The position numbers were made by a program, and so were the translations under genes. DNA of 7,023 nt from Syntrophorhabdaceae bacterium (GTDB lineage: Bacteria > Desulfobacterota > Syntrophorhabdia > Syntrophorhabdales > Syntrophorhabdaceae): the NCBI GenBank assembly GCA_026416315.1, contig JAOAFK010000184.1, forward strand, positions 1 through 7,023, in the 5' to 3' direction. Under the pieces are notes generated by a model that ran no database searches, had not been told where the DNA came from, and saw nothing but the letters and a program-made list of their open reading frames with translations. Shown in pieces: positions 5,935-7,023 of this stretch. Numbering within the stretch: position 1 is the first letter of the stretch; the number at the start of each line of letters is the position of its first letter.

Positions 5935-6765
5935 ATGAAGGTAACAAAATATTGTAAAAATTGTTTAAGGAGGCTTGCAGAAAATACCTGTTTTCTTTCT
6001 CATGCTGAGAGAGAAGTTTTATGGGATTGTTTCAGGCTCATAGAAGAAACATTTGATGAAAATGTCACACCACCTTATATTGCAAATAAGATTTTCGGCT
6101 TGATAAAAGAAAAAACGCATGTTTTAGACCCCTATAGAGAAAAAAAGGATAAGGAATTAACCATAGCAAAAAAGGTAACAGAGAAATATTATAATTTATT
6201 CAGTAAGGACCTGGAAGGTGCATTAAAATTTTCTGCTTTGGGAAACTCAACGGATACATTTCTTGATACAACTAATGGTGATTTTTTAAAACTCCAACAG
6301 ATAGAATTCTATACCGAGTTAGACAAAATTGAAGAGGAGATACACAAACATGACAAAGATGTGCTTTTTCTTGGTGACAATGTTTTTGATTTTTTATTCG
6401 ATATGAAACTGATTCGTTTTCTCGAAGATAAAGGCAAAAAAGTATATTATGCAGTGAAAGAATCACCAATTCAGAATGACCTTTCTATAATCGATGTTTT
6501 TAAATATCAATTTCACAGAATATTTAGTAATATTATTTCAACAGGCAACGATAGAGTGGGTCTTGAGAAAAAAGATATAAAAGGAAGGATAAAAGAATTC
6601 TGGGACGGTGATGCGGTCGTTATTGCAAAAGGTATGGGTAACTATGAGACCATTTCAGAATTCAAGGATGGAAGAAAGGTGATACACATAATGAAGGTGA
6701 AATGCCCTGCTGTAAGTGAGGCTATTTCTCATCCTGAAGGAACTTATGTTGCAATAGTTCGTTAA
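5935..6765 (+). CDS. DUF89/ARMT1-like (damage-control phosphatase family) protein
   Basis: A 276-residue protein of the DUF89 family. Characterised members are metal-dependent phosphatases acting on small phosphorylated or damaged metabolites. The N-terminal CKNCLRR (7-13) is the CxxC start typical of microbial members. A helical N-terminal half leads to ALGNSTDTFLD (101-111). The metal-binding core is recognisable as FLGDN (145-149), FD (155-156), KESPIQND (175-182), GNDRVG (204-209) and AKGMGNYETISE (231-242), which correspond to the family's DN, PxxND and KGxxNxE motifs. The usual DNxGE stretch reads DNVFD, so the conserved Gly-Glu is Phe-Asp, a possible change in substrate handling. The start ATG 5935 has no good ribosome site (upstream AGAATGAGTAACTAAG). 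A J-domain gene follows at 39 bases on the same strand. The substrate is unknown. Confidence 0.8.
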   Translation: MKVTKYCKNCLRRLAENTCFLSHAEREVLWDCFRLIEETFDENVTPPYIANKIFGLIKEKTHVLDPYREKKDKELTIAKKVTEKYYNLFSKDLEGALKFSALGNSTDTFLDTTNGDFLKLQQIEFYTELDKIEEEIHKHDKDVLFLGDNVFDFLFDMKLIRFLEDKGKKVYYAVKESPIQNDLSIIDVFKYQFHRIFSNIISTGNDRVGLEKKDIKGRIKEFWDGDAVVIAKGMGNYETISEFKDGRKVIHIMKVKCPAVSEAISHPEGTYVAIVR

Positions 6766-6790
6766 TTTTATTAAAATGGAATGCACTATG

Positions 6791-6797
6791 AAAGGTG
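6791..6797 (+). promoter_or_regulatory. Ribosome binding site of the J-domain gene
   Basis: AAAGGTG at 6791-6797 sits 7 bases before the ATG at 6805. It supports that start and translation from a message shared with the DUF89 gene. Confidence 0.5.
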
Positions 6798-6804
6798 AAA
6801 ACTC

Positions 6805-7023
6805 ATGGGAACAAAAAAGGATTATTATGAAATATTAGGTGTTTCAAAAAATGCAACAGATGAGGATATAAAAAAGGCGTACAGAAAACTTGCCTTAAAA
6901 TACCATCCAGACAGAAATCCAGGCAACAAAGAGGCAGAGGAAAGATTCAAAGAGATAAATGAGGCTTATGCTGTATTGAGTGACAAAGAAAAAAGAAAAC
7001 AATACGATACATTCGGCATGGCC
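6805..7023 (+). CDS. DnaJ/CbpA-family co-chaperone, N-terminal J domain (cut by window edge)
   Basis: The first 73 codons form a complete J domain, which stimulates the ATPase of the DnaK/Hsp70 chaperone. It begins MGTKKDYYEILGVS, has helix II KKAYRKLALKY (23-33), the essential HPD tripeptide (34-36), helix III with EERFKEINEAYAVLSD (45-60), and ends KRKQYDTFGMA, the usual entry into a Gly/Phe-rich linker. The rest of the gene lies beyond the right edge, so it cannot be told whether it is zinc-binding DnaJ or the shorter CbpA type. It lies 39 bases after the DUF89 gene and probably in its operon. Confidence 0.93.
   Translation, partial: MGTKKDYYEILGVSKNATDEDIKKAYRKLALKYHPDRNPGNKEAEERFKEINEAYAVLSDKEKRKQYDTFGMA

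Noticed and set aside
1..7023. CRISPR array, tRNA or rRNA gene
   Set aside because: No regularly spaced repeats, cloverleaf-like sequence or conserved ribosomal RNA segments were seen on either strand.

Overview
The window is AT-rich bacterial chromosome. It carries six recognisable protein genes on both strands, two decayed stretches, and one gene cut by the right edge. Isoleucine ATA and arginine AGG are frequent. A signal peptide, a UbiA-type membrane prenyltransferase and a SPASM radical-SAM enzyme suggest a Gram-negative anaerobe of the Desulfobacterota or Nitrospirota kind. This placement is inferred from style and gene content, because no phylogenetic marker is present.

Left part (1-2994). 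Positions 1-238 hold, on the minus strand, the start of a gene with a good ribosome site but two in-frame stops. After about 200 bases without a clear gene, a plus-strand pair begins. A UbiA-family prenyltransferase (475-1424) is split by three single-base indels. A radical-SAM/SPASM enzyme (1456-2640, true end probably 2699) has one indel near its C-terminus. When the frames are restored neither gene has an internal stop, so the damage is either recent or due to assembly error. A 15-codon leader with its own ribosome site overlaps the prenyltransferase start by ATGA, and a Fur-box-like sequence lies upstream. Between the radical-SAM gene and the next gene (2700-2994) is a stretch resembling the decayed N-terminus of an insertion-sequence transposase.

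Middle part (2995-5795, all minus strand, all intact). In transcription order these are a cysteine synthase of the CysM type, then a secreted protein made of six prenyltransferase/squalene-cyclase-like repeats, then a DppC/OppC-type ABC permease. The last two are 17 bases apart and probably share a strong sigma70-type promoter at 4812-4840. No partner permease, ATPase or binding protein is visible, so the permease is an orphan here.

Right part (5796-7023). An intergenic region with divergent promoter candidates and a short inverted repeat separates cysM from a plus-strand pair: a DUF89/ARMT1-like phosphatase and the J-domain end of a DnaJ-family co-chaperone, 39 bases apart.

The part most worth a second look is the UbiA plus radical-SAM pair. 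The two genes look like one operon that could make or modify an isoprenoid or lipid-linked product, but in this copy it appears broken and its product cannot be named from sequence alone.
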